From: an uncultured Ruminiclostridium sp.
GTDB taxonomy: Bacteria > Bacillota > Clostridia > Oscillospirales > Ruminococcaceae
Assembly: GCA_910579265.1 (NCBI GenBank)
Contig: CAJTTE010000034.1
Location: forward strand, 1-14,896
Direction of reading: 5' to 3'
Length of the DNA: 14,896 nt
A model generated the notes under the pieces. That model did not search any database. It was not told where the DNA came from and saw only the letters and a list, made by a program, of their open reading frames with translations. Each line of letters begins with the position of its first letter. Position 1 is the first letter of the stretch. Positions 6,729 to 13,146 of this stretch are shown one piece after another. Made by a program: the position numbers and the translations under genes.

Positions 6729-9017
6729 ATGGAAAATACGATAAAACTGATCGAAACCGTAAAAAACAGAAATAAGGTTATTTACCGTTATGAGGTGACA
6801 GGAGATATAGGAAATTATCTTTTGACATCCAATGAATTTTTTATTGAGTATGCTTTTTCGGTGCAGCAGATACCTGAATCGATTCTTAACGTTCCCTTTG
6901 TCTGCAATATACTTCCGCTGGTGTGGATAATGAACGCAAGGCTTGTTATAGAAGAGCTTGACGAAGATTTTATTGAATGCCTTGATCATATAAAAGAAAG
7001 CTATACTCTGATGTATCCTGCTTTGCCGTGGAACGGCGCGCTGGATATAAATAAGTGCGTAAAAACCTTAAACGATAAGGAACAGCTTAAAAGTCTTCTG
7101 TTCTTTTCGGGAGGAGTGGATTCTCTGTCCACTCTTATAAGCGTTCTTAGCGAAAAGCCTTTGCTTGTTACATTGTGGGGAAGCGATATTTTTTTCTCCG
7201 ATGAAGAAGGCTGGAAAAATGTTGATAAGCAAAACTCTGTAACCTCAAATACTTTTGGATTGCCATATACCACGATAAAGAGTTCGTTCAGAAGAATGCT
7301 TAATTACGAAAGACTGAACGCTGATTTTGCAAAACCCAATCACGAAAATTGGTGGCATGGTTTTCAGCATGGTATTGCCATAATTTCTCATGCCGCTCCC
7401 ATAGCCTTTTATTACGGGATAAACCGGATTTATTTATCTGCTACTGCGTCTGCCAAAAGCTCCGAGGATTATGTATGCGCCTCTACCCCGATAATAGATA
7501 ATTATATGAGATTCTGCGGTTGTCGTGCTCTGCATGAGGGCTTTGAAGATTCAAGGGACGATAAGGTAAACAAAATATGTGAATTTTCGAAAAAGCACGA
7601 TAAAAAAATAAATATGCGGGTATGCTGGGAAACAAGAACAGGCTTTAACTGCTGCAAATGCGAAAAATGCATCAGAACCATATTGGAAATTCTTGCGGCA
7701 GGATATGATCCCAATGACTACGGCTTCGATCTTGATGAAAACGGATACGATGAGATTGTTGAGATCATAAAGGAAAATAAAATAATCATACCGAAAATAT
7801 TTTGGAGCGGCTCAATAAACAGACTTTGTTTTAATAAAGAGCTTCAGCAGAGCAATTCTTTAGCAGCTTATGTTGTCGAAAGATTCGGGGATGAGTTCGG
7901 CGAGAAATATAAAAAGCCTTTTATACCGACCCGTATATCTGTAGCATGTCATTGTGAAAGCGCTGCGCCTTCTGATACGTTAAAGGATGAGCTGAAAGAC
8001 CGTCCCCTGATTTTCAGAAACAAGCCGGATAACAGCAGCTTTGGGCGTGCCGTATCCTCTTTAGGCATGAATACCGGAAATATGGTATTTCTTGAGTCAA
8101 TAAAGAAAAACCTTGGCGTGGCGGAAATACCCTTTGCCGAATATATGCGCCGCCAGGATGAGCTAAGGAACAATCCTGTTGTTACTACCGATCTTATCTG
8201 GATAACCGCAAACGGAAATTATGATTTTCTGATAAATCAGATGGAATCGATGAAATATCAGAAAATGGTTCCTTTGGGTGTCGGGATCCAGGCCGGCTCA
8301 ATGGACAGCGATTTTAAACTTAACGCTTCCGCGCTTAAAATGCTGAATATGATGCAGGAGAGAAGCACTCTTGGGGTACGCGGGGAATTTACCGCAAGGA
8401 TATTGGAGAAAAACGGAATAAATAACCTGCAAATAATAGGCTGCCCTTCTCTGTATTTTTGGGGATCAAAGGATTTTGTTTTTGAAAAGCCCGATAAAAC
8501 ACCTGCGAAGGTAGTAGTTAATTTCCGCACTATATACGGAGAACTGAACAGAAGCGAAAAGCATTTTCTCACATATTGTGCGAATCGCGGTTTTTCATTT
8601 CTGGAACAGACGCAGCAAATGCTGCGCTTGGAAAACGTAAAGGATTCAAGATATTTTGATTATGTCGGCGGATGGCTTAGCAGGAATACAAGCATGTTCT
8701 TTGACGTAGAACGCTGGAGCGCATTTGTTAAAGATTTTGATTTCAGTATGGGAGGACGGTTCCACGGTAATGTGATAGCACTTTGGAACAAAGTTCCCGC
8801 ACTGTTTATTTCTCCCGATGCACGTACTGAAGAAATGCTTCGTTATCTGGCTCTCCCGTTTATAAAGACCAATGCGTTCGACGATACGAAACCTCTGTCC
8901 TACTATTACGAAATGGCGGATTACAGTAGGTTTAATGCCGAATATAAAGAGAAATACGAATCCTTCTCCAGCTTTATCGAAAAAAGCGGACTCGGCGTCT
9001 GGGGCGGCTCAAGATAA
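6729..9017 (+). CDS. PP-loop ATPase-like domain fused to a polysaccharide pyruvyl transferase-like domain
   Basis: A 762-residue protein with an uncommon domain pairing. Residues about 120-325 resemble N-type PP-loop ATP pyrophosphatases such as QueC/ExsB: the loop SGGVDS lies at 127-132, and a cysteine cluster C299, C308, C309, C311, C314 is placed like a QueC zinc site. The first 115 residues are unassigned. Residues about 430-715 resemble polysaccharide pyruvyl transferases, with GVRGEFTARIL near 549-559 and GGRFHGNVIALWNKVPALF from 675 (R677, H679). PP-loop enzymes activate a substrate by adenylation; here the substrate is unknown, so amidation or another sugar modification is only a guess. 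The ATG at 6729 follows GAAAGGA at 6715-6721. It has its own promoter and long leader and is probably monocistronic, although the preceding pair shares its surface-glycan theme. No signal peptide or membrane helix is present. Confidence 0.85.
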   Translation: MENTIKLIETVKNRNKVIYRYEVTGDIGNYLLTSNEFFIEYAFSVQQIPESILNVPFVCNILPLVWIMNARLVIEELDEDFIECLDHIKESYTLMYPALPWNGALDINKCVKTLNDKEQLKSLLFFSGGVDSLSTLISVLSEKPLLVTLWGSDIFFSDEEGWKNVDKQNSVTSNTFGLPYTTIKSSFRRMLNYERLNADFAKPNHENWWHGFQHGIAIISHAAPIAFYYGINRIYLSATASAKSSEDYVCASTPIIDNYMRFCGCRALHEGFEDSRDDKVNKICEFSKKHDKKINMRVCWETRTGFNCCKCEKCIRTILEILAAGYDPNDYGFDLDENGYDEIVEIIKENKIIIPKIFWSGSINRLCFNKELQQSNSLAAYVVERFGDEFGEKYKKPFIPTRISVACHCESAAPSDTLKDELKDRPLIFRNKPDNSSFGRAVSSLGMNTGNMVFLESIKKNLGVAEIPFAEYMRRQDELRNNPVVTTDLIWITANGNYDFLINQMESMKYQKMVPLGVGIQAGSMDSDFKLNASALKMLNMMQERSTLGVRGEFTARILEKNGINNLQIIGCPSLYFWGSKDFVFEKPDKTPAKVVVNFRTIYGELNRSEKHFLTYCANRGFSFLEQTQQMLRLENVKDSRYFDYVGGWLSRNTSMFFDVERWSAFVKDFDFSMGGRFHGNVIALWNKVPALFISPDARTEEMLRYLALPFIKTNAFDDTKPLSYYYEMADYSRFNAEYKEKYESFSSFIEKSGLGVWGGSR

Positions 9018-9057
9018 TTATTTATACGAAGTGATGGTCGTATAAAGTCAGATATGT

Positions 9058-9092
9058 TTTTATCGTAGGATCCTTCTGATAAAAGTTTTTTA
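9058..9092 (+). terminator. Possible intrinsic terminator of the PP-loop/pyruvyl-transferase gene
   Basis: TTTTATC (9058-9064) pairs with GATAAAA (9078-9084), then one G and seven T. The stem is AT-rich and the loop is long, so the call is tentative. A perfect 9-bp hairpin at 9021-9046 lies just upstream and may add to stopping or to 3'-end protection. Confidence 0.4.
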
Positions 9093-9191
9093 ATTGGGCA
9101 TTGTCTTGTGCTCTTTCGGTAAACATGTCATATTTCATGTTTTTGTTGTGTAGATTTGTTTTATATCCTTAAAATCCCGGAGGGAATAGAC

Positions 9192-9233
9192 ATGGTTAAT
9201 GTGAAATACAGGTTGTATGCTTTTGTTTATTAA
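9192..9233 (+). CDS. Thirteen-codon ORF with an excellent Shine-Dalgarno (possible leader peptide)
   Basis: GGAGGG at 9179-9184 lies seven bases before an ATG at 9192. The frame encodes MVNVKYRLYAFVY and ends with TAA at 9231-9233. It has no similarity I recognise. A perfect 12-bp hairpin follows 63 bases downstream (9297-9335). The peptide has no run of one amino acid, so classic attenuation is not supported. It may be a real micropeptide, the start of a decayed gene, or chance. Confidence 0.3.
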   Translation: MVNVKYRLYAFVY

Positions 9234-9296
9234 AAGAGCGCTCCGGAGAAAAGTAGTCAAAACCGGAATCGATTTTGATAAATCTACATTAAAAAT

Positions 9297-9339
9297 ATAT
9301 GCCGTCCGAAACAGATAAAATAACGGACGGCATATTTAT
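9297..9339 (+). terminator. Strong 12-bp hairpin, candidate terminator
   Basis: ATATGCCGTCCG (9297-9308) pairs perfectly with CGGACGGCATAT (9324-9335) around a 15-base loop, followed by a short TTTAT. An A-rich stretch on the left (9291-9295) means it could also act on the other strand. It sits 13 bases upstream of the next -35 hexamer and so separates two transcription units. Confidence 0.5.
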
Positions 9340-9351
9340 ACATGTCTCCTA

Positions 9352-9380
9352 TTGACAAAATCCGGGAAAACCTATATATT
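9352..9380 (+). promoter_or_regulatory. Consensus-like sigma-A promoter with no protein gene directly downstream
   Basis: TTGACA (9352-9357), a 17-base spacer and TATATT (9375-9380). The start would be near 9387. The next convincing protein gene begins more than 800 bases away at 10199, and structured copy 1 with its T tract lies immediately downstream, so the product may be a short non-coding RNA. Confidence 0.7.
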
Positions 9381-9404
9381 ATTAATATGGAATATTGGGG
9401 TAAA

Positions 9405-9522
9405 CTGAAAAGCCGCAAAAAGCAGGGTTTTTACTGACTGCGGAAGCTTTGTGCATAAAAGGGTTCCGGTATTTATCTCAAAGAGATAACTGCCGGATAC
9501 CATCGTATTTCTCCGCTTTTTT
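9405..9522 (+). ncRNA. Structured RNA candidate, copy 1
   Basis: Begins CTGAAAAGC (9405-9413). CCGCA (9413-9417) can pair with TGCGG (9439-9443). A large hairpin follows at 9462-9501, with TTATCTC/GAGATAA at its tip and CCGG/CCGG and GGT/ACC lower down. The copy ends ATTTCTCCGC with six T (9517-9522). GCGGA (9440-9444) can instead pair with TCCGC (9512-9516) directly before the T run, giving a terminator-like stem that excludes the first pairing. A promoter starts transcription about 20 bases upstream, so a transcript of roughly 135 nt is predicted. The same layout recurs at 10009-10102. The RNA class was not recognised. Confidence 0.45.
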
Positions 9523-9766
9523 AAACTCTCCATGCTTTTCAGCGTTAATGTACATTTTGTTTTTTTCAGATATGCCGTAGATTGAATGCTTCGGGCGTAT
9601 CCGAAAATCTGAATATGGTGATCTGTATCCGAAATGGTACATATTCGATCCTGCGGCGTTTACTTCTGTTATTTGTAATTTACGGATCGGTCTTTTATTT
9701 AAACTCTGCGGCTTATATAAAAACCGAAGGCGGCATTTCTCCTTTTTTATTGCTTTACTTAAGCTC

Positions 9767-9813
9767 AATTACCCGGTAAATACCCTCGGATATTTACGAA
9801 ATTTCGGGTAATT
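9767..9813. other. Two-tier perfect hairpin
   Basis: AATTACCCG (9767-9775) pairs with CGGGTAATT (9805-9813). Stacked inside it, GTAAATA (9776-9782) pairs with TATTTAC (9791-9797) around an 8-base loop, leaving a 7-base bulge on the 3' side. The total of 16 perfect base pairs is unlikely to be chance. Only four T follow (9812-9815), so it is not a convincing terminator. Confidence 0.45.
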
Positions 9814-10008
9814 TTGCGGAAGACTTTACGGCAAGGCTTGATTATCTGTGAGCGATCGGTTTATCTGCCGGGTTTTTGGAGTCGCCGTTCTGAATCGGAG
9901 GTATAAGCCGTTTTGTGATTGAAGCTTCCGTTTTAAGCTTTTACTTTAACATACGCGTTAATAATGGCTTGTCTCGGTATTGCTCTGTGCATTTGTTTTA
10001 TGGTCATT

Positions 10009-10102
10009 CTGAAAAGCTTTATTTTCTCCGCAAATTCATCTGATTGCGGGTGCCTTGTAGGTAAAAAATGCCCGGAATATTACCATATTTCTCCGCTTTT
10101 TT
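10009..10102 (+). ncRNA. Structured RNA candidate, copy 2, upstream of the cellulase gene
   Basis: A diverged copy of the element at 9405-9522. It shares CTGAAAAGC (10009-10017), CCGCA (10028-10032), CTGATTGCGG (10040-10049) followed by a similar GC.TTGT..-TAAAA stretch, and the 17-base end TATTTCTCCGCTTTTTT (10086-10102). CCGCA can pair with TGCGG (10045-10049). Alternatively GCGGG (10046-10050) can pair with TCCGC (10092-10096) ahead of the T run. GGTAA (10060-10064) and TTACC (10080-10084) replace the large hairpin of copy 1. It ends 97 bases before the cellulase start codon, well placed for a leader attenuator or for the end of a small RNA. Confidence 0.42.
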
Positions 10103-10198
10103 CCTTTGAGATCCTCATATACCCGGTGTAATCGCACAAAATTGATTGGTTTCAGATACGTTCTGATATTATTGTAAAATCAAAAGTTGGAGGTCATA

Positions 10199-11869
10199 AT
10201 GAAAAAGCAACTTAAAAAAATAACCGCTCTTTTTATTTCATCCGTTCTTTTGCTTTCCGGCTGCTCCTGCGGCGGTCAGGGAACGGATATTACGGATCAG
10301 GATCCGACGGCCTCGGTTCCTTCTGAGGCGATAACTTCGGATACATTGACGGAGAGTGACATTACCTCTGCCGGCACTTCCGGGTCGGATCAGACATCCT
10401 CAGTGACGTCATCCCCTTCCGATTCCTCAGGTACGGCATTGACGGAGACGGCTCCGCCGCAAAATAATCCTGCCGCACCTCATGATCCTGTGGTTACAAC
10501 CAAAAAAACCGAAAATGTGCCTCAGACGAATCCGGTAAGCGGTTCCTTCGGTACTAAATGGAATTCCCCGAATACCTGGGAGGAAAACGGAAAGTACTGC
10601 GGTTCCTGCGAGCTTACTATCACAAACAATAACGGTACGGCGGTAAGCGGTTGGTCTGCAAAGATAACTGTACCCAATGGGTTTGAGATAACTTCCTCCT
10701 GGAACGGAAATTTTTCGATAAACGGAACTACGCTGACAATTTCCAATGTGGAATATAACGCTGATATTGCCGCTGGTTCAAATATAAGCTTCGGCTTTAA
10801 TTATCGTTCTCCTTCAAAATTTACTCCTCCCGGAAATGTTGTAGTAAACGGAAAACCGTCGTCAAACAACGGCGGAAGCAACGGGGGCAATAACAATAAT
10901 AACCCGCCTGCGACCTTGGCGCCGCAGCCGGTAAAGCCGCTTCCCGCTCCGGCGGTGATAGGCCTGGTGAAGGATCATGGAAAGCTTTCCGTTAAGGGGA
11001 CCCAGTTGGTTGACAAATACGGCAAGAATTTCCAGCTTAAAGGCATGAGTACTCACGGATTACAATGGTTTCCGGGATTCGTAAACGAAAGTGCGTTTAA
11101 GACCTTGCGTGACGATTGGAATACAAACGTTATCCGTCTCGCAATGTATACTGCCGAAGGCGGATATTGCGAAGGAAATAAGGAAAAGCTGAAGGCGCTT
11201 ATCGATGACGGGGTACAGGCGGCTACAAAGCTCGGCATGTACGTTATTATTGACTGGCACATTTTGCATGATAACAATCCGCAGATAAATAAAGCAGAAG
11301 CAAAGGCCTTTTTTGAGGAAATGTCCTCCAAATACAAGAATTATGATAATGTTCTTTATGAAATATGTAACGAACCTAACGGCGGCGCAGATTGGGACCG
11401 TGACATAAAGCCCTACGCCGAGGAAATAATTTCGGTAATAAGAAAAAATTCACCCGATTCGGTAATAATTGTAGGAACTCCGACATGGAGTCAGGATATA
11501 GATAAGGCGGCTGCAAATCCTCTTAAAGAAAAGAATGTTCTTTATGCGCTCCATTTCTATGCCGCGACTCATACCGATTGGCTGAGGCAGCGGCTGACTG
11601 CTTGCTATAACAAGGGGCTTCCCGTTTTTGTATCCGAATTTGGCTGTTGTGATGCGTCCGGCAACGGAGGCAATGACTTTGGTCAGACAAAACTGTGGCT
11701 TGATCTTCTGGATAAATACGGCATTAGCTATATAAACTGGAATCTGGCCAATAAAAACGAATCATCGTCCGCTTTTAAGGAAAGCGCTTCAACAAACGGA
11801 AACTGGAGCGCCAATGATCTGTCCCAGTCCGGAGCATGGATGAGAAAATGGTTCAGAGGAGAAGGATAA
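10199..11869 (+). CDS. Secreted lipoprotein endoglucanase: CBM2-like module plus GH5 catalytic domain
   Basis: A 556-residue extracellular enzyme that should cleave internal beta-1,4-glucosidic bonds of cellulose or related glucans. A basic start and hydrophobic stretch end in the lipobox LSGC with C22, so it is predicted to be lipid-anchored outside the membrane. A Ser/Thr/Asp/Pro-rich linker covers about 23-110. Residues about 112-220 match CBM2-type cellulose binding modules, with conserved Trp residues and a YRSPSKFTPPG turn. An Asn/Gly/Pro linker follows. Residues about 262-552 are GH5, probably subfamily 2: LKGMSTHGLQW, the acid/base E392 in ICNEPNGG, and the nucleophile E480 in VFVSEFGCCD. 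The ATG at 10199 follows GGAGG at 10189-10193; a TTG at 10187 would overlap that site. There is no dockerin. The gene stands alone behind an 1.2-kb region with structured repeats; only a weak promoter-like match (TTGATT at 10142) was seen close by. A narrower or wider glucan specificity cannot be excluded. Confidence 0.93.
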   Translation: MKKQLKKITALFISSVLLLSGCSCGGQGTDITDQDPTASVPSEAITSDTLTESDITSAGTSGSDQTSSVTSSPSDSSGTALTETAPPQNNPAAPHDPVVTTKKTENVPQTNPVSGSFGTKWNSPNTWEENGKYCGSCELTITNNNGTAVSGWSAKITVPNGFEITSSWNGNFSINGTTLTISNVEYNADIAAGSNISFGFNYRSPSKFTPPGNVVVNGKPSSNNGGSNGGNNNNNPPATLAPQPVKPLPAPAVIGLVKDHGKLSVKGTQLVDKYGKNFQLKGMSTHGLQWFPGFVNESAFKTLRDDWNTNVIRLAMYTAEGGYCEGNKEKLKALIDDGVQAATKLGMYVIIDWHILHDNNPQINKAEAKAFFEEMSSKYKNYDNVLYEICNEPNGGADWDRDIKPYAEEIISVIRKNSPDSVIIVGTPTWSQDIDKAAANPLKEKNVLYALHFYAATHTDWLRQRLTACYNKGLPVFVSEFGCCDASGNGGNDFGQTKLWLDLLDKYGISYINWNLANKNESSSAFKESASTNGNWSANDLSQSGAWMRKWFRGEG

Positions 11870-11883
11870 ACTTAAAATTTGTA

Positions 11884-12064
11884 TTAAGGCAATACCGCAC
11901 AATGACCGCCTGACGGCTTTACATGCGGCTTGCTTGCATATATTCCGTCATCTTAAACAAATTCTCCTTGAAATACGTCAGTATTCCTGCGTGGAATTTA
12001 TGCAAGCTGACGAAAAATCTGACTGCTTAATTCACACGAAATCATTGTGCGGTGTTGTGCCTTA
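11884..12064. repeat. Inverted-repeat element B (about 181 bp, MITE-like), related to element A
   Basis: The ends are imperfect inverted repeats of 22 and 24 bases: AAGGCAATACCGCACAATGA on the left (11886-11905) against TCATTGTGCGGTGTTGTGCC on the right (12042-12061), differing by a two-base gap and one substitution. Nested inside are GCTTGCATATATTCC (11932-11946) with GGAATTTATGCAAGC (11993-12007), and TGACGG (11911) with CCGTCA (11945). Read on the - strand it carries the anchors of element A in the same order. It starts 15 bases after the cellulase stop, so its hairpin may also serve as a 3' end. No protein is coded. Confidence 0.65.
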
Positions 12065-12095
12065 AAAGAAGCGGTTTTATAATAAAGTATACGGA

Positions 12096-12121
12096 CGACG
12101 CTATGCTTTGCATCAGCGTCG
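12096..12121. other. GC-rich hairpin after element B
   Basis: CGACGCT-ATGC (12096-12106) pairs with GCAT and AGCGTCG (12110-12121) with a single bulged base, 11 pairs around a three-base loop. The following CCTTGCTTTT is a poor T tract, so a terminator role is uncertain. Confidence 0.35.
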
Positions 12122-12329
12122 CCTTGCTTTTGAAAAAAGCCTCTGCCGAAGGATTGAAGGTAAAATTTTGGTCCGCATTTACAGTTAAAGCCTTAAAATG
12201 AAGGGACCGGAAAACCTTTTTTCATTTACATATATCATAAAAAATGTTATGGAAGTTTAAACCGGGCTTTTTCTGATGACGGATCTACTTGGTATTATAT
12301 ATCATTGTAAAAAACGAAAAGGATACCTC

Positions 12330-12358
12330 TTGCAATTTCTACCAAAAAAGTATATAAT
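12330..12358 (+). promoter_or_regulatory. Sigma-A type promoter of the Suf-like operon
   Basis: TTGCAA (12330-12335), a 17-base spacer and a perfect TATAAT (12353-12358). The start would be near 12365, giving a leader of about 50 nt before the ATG at 12414. Iron-sulfur operons are often controlled by an Rrf2-type repressor, but I do not see an operator I can identify. Confidence 0.75.
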
Positions 12359-12413
12359 ATTAAAAGCGGCATAAAAATAAAAATAGCTGTAAAAACGAAA
12401 AGGAAGTGACCAG

Positions 12414-13130
12414 ATGCTTGAGCTTGAAAACATAAAGTGGTCTACCCCCGACGGTGATGAGATATTGAAGGGAGTATCGTTTGTGGTTCCCGATAATCGT
12501 CTTGTTGCAATAACCGGACCGAACGGGGGCGGAAAAACTACGATAGCTAAGCTTATAGCCGGAATAGAAAAACCCGAGTCGGGAAGGATACTGCTTGACG
12601 GAGAGGATATAACCGATGCAAACGTAACGGAACGGGCATTGAAAGGAATAAGCTATGCTTTTCAACAGCCTGTGAGATTTAAAGGGCTTACCGTTCGCGA
12701 TCTTATAGAGCTTTCCGCAGGCGGAAGACTTTCCGAGGACAGGCTGTGCGGGGTTTTGAGCAAGGTAGGTCTTTGCGCCAGAGAGTATATAGACCGCGAG
12801 GTAAGCGGCGCGCTTTCCGGGGGAGAGATAAAACGTATTGAAATAGCCACCGTTCTTGAACGTCCTTCAAGACTTGCCGTATTTGACGAGCCGGAAGCGG
12901 GTATAGATCTATGGAGTTTCAGCAGTCTTATTTCGGTATTTGAAGAGCTTAGGAAAAAACAGGACAAAACATTGGTAATAATATCTCATCAGGAAAGGAT
13001 TTTGTCTGTGGCGGATGAAATAGTTGTAATAAGCGGCGGTAAGGTTAAGGAACACGGAAGCCGTGATAAGGTTCTGCCCTCTCTTCTTGAGGAAGAGGAA
13101 AGATGTGACGTTTGTCCTAAGATCAGGTAA
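12414..13130 (+). CDS. sufC: SufC-like ABC ATPase of a minimal Fe-S cluster assembly system (SmsC type)
   Basis: A 238-residue cytoplasmic ABC ATPase with no membrane segment. Visible motifs are the Walker A GPNGGGKTT (35-43), Q-loop FQQP (83-86), signature LSGGEIKR (134-141), Walker B LAVFDEPEAGID (154-165) with catalytic E159, and the switch H192 in SHQ. ATP hydrolysis by SufC drives conformational changes in its SufB-type partner during Fe-S cluster assembly. The partner gene starts 16 bases downstream, supporting this over a transporter role. The start follows AGGAAGTGA at 12401-12409 and has a clear promoter. The C-terminal tail CDVC (C231, C234) is an unusual CxxC pair. The DEPEAGID version of Walker B and the two-gene setting suggest the short SmsCB-type system rather than the full SufCDSUB operon. 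The symbol is assigned by family. Confidence 0.88.
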   Translation: MLELENIKWSTPDGDEILKGVSFVVPDNRLVAITGPNGGGKTTIAKLIAGIEKPESGRILLDGEDITDANVTERALKGISYAFQQPVRFKGLTVRDLIELSAGGRLSEDRLCGVLSKVGLCAREYIDREVSGALSGGEIKRIEIATVLERPSRLAVFDEPEAGIDLWSFSSLISVFEELRKKQDKTLVIISHQERILSVADEIVVISGGKVKEHGSRDKVLPSLLEEEERCDVCPKIR

Positions 13131-13146
13131 AGAAAGGTAACGAAAT

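Larger units (their letters stand above)
9018..10198. other. Long intergenic region between the pyruvyl-transferase gene and the cellulase
   Basis: No convincing protein gene longer than a few codons. Supported items are listed separately: terminator-like hairpins near 9058 and 9297, a 13-codon ORF at 9192, a promoter at 9352, structured copies at 9405-9522 and 10009-10102, and a hairpin at 9767-9813. Also seen: a perfect 9-bp stem TTTATACGA/TCGTATAAA at 9021-9046 without a T tail, and a 7-bp AAACATG/CATGTTT stem at 9121-9142 with a short T run. In 9523-9766 and 9816-10008 I see nothing I can name. Confidence 0.6.
11870..12413. other. Intergenic region between the cellulase and the Suf-like operon
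   Basis: Holds element B (11884-12064), a hairpin at 12096-12121 and the promoter at 12330-12358. The stretch 12130-12320 is AT-rich with only a weak AAATGAA/TTCATTT inverted repeat near 12195-12235. No small gene with a credible ribosome binding site was seen, and no clear intrinsic terminator for the cellulase gene other than the element B inverted repeats. Confidence 0.55.

Noticed and set aside
9478..9768. Short frames on both strands (96 codons on -, 65 codons on + at 9582-9779)
   Set aside because: Both rely on TTG starts with no Shine-Dalgarno, and the region contains structured non-coding signals instead.
9915..10043. A 42-codon frame starting GTG after GGAGG
   Set aside because: The spacing from GGAGG to GTG is 13 bases, too long for efficient initiation, and the frame ends inside structured copy 2.
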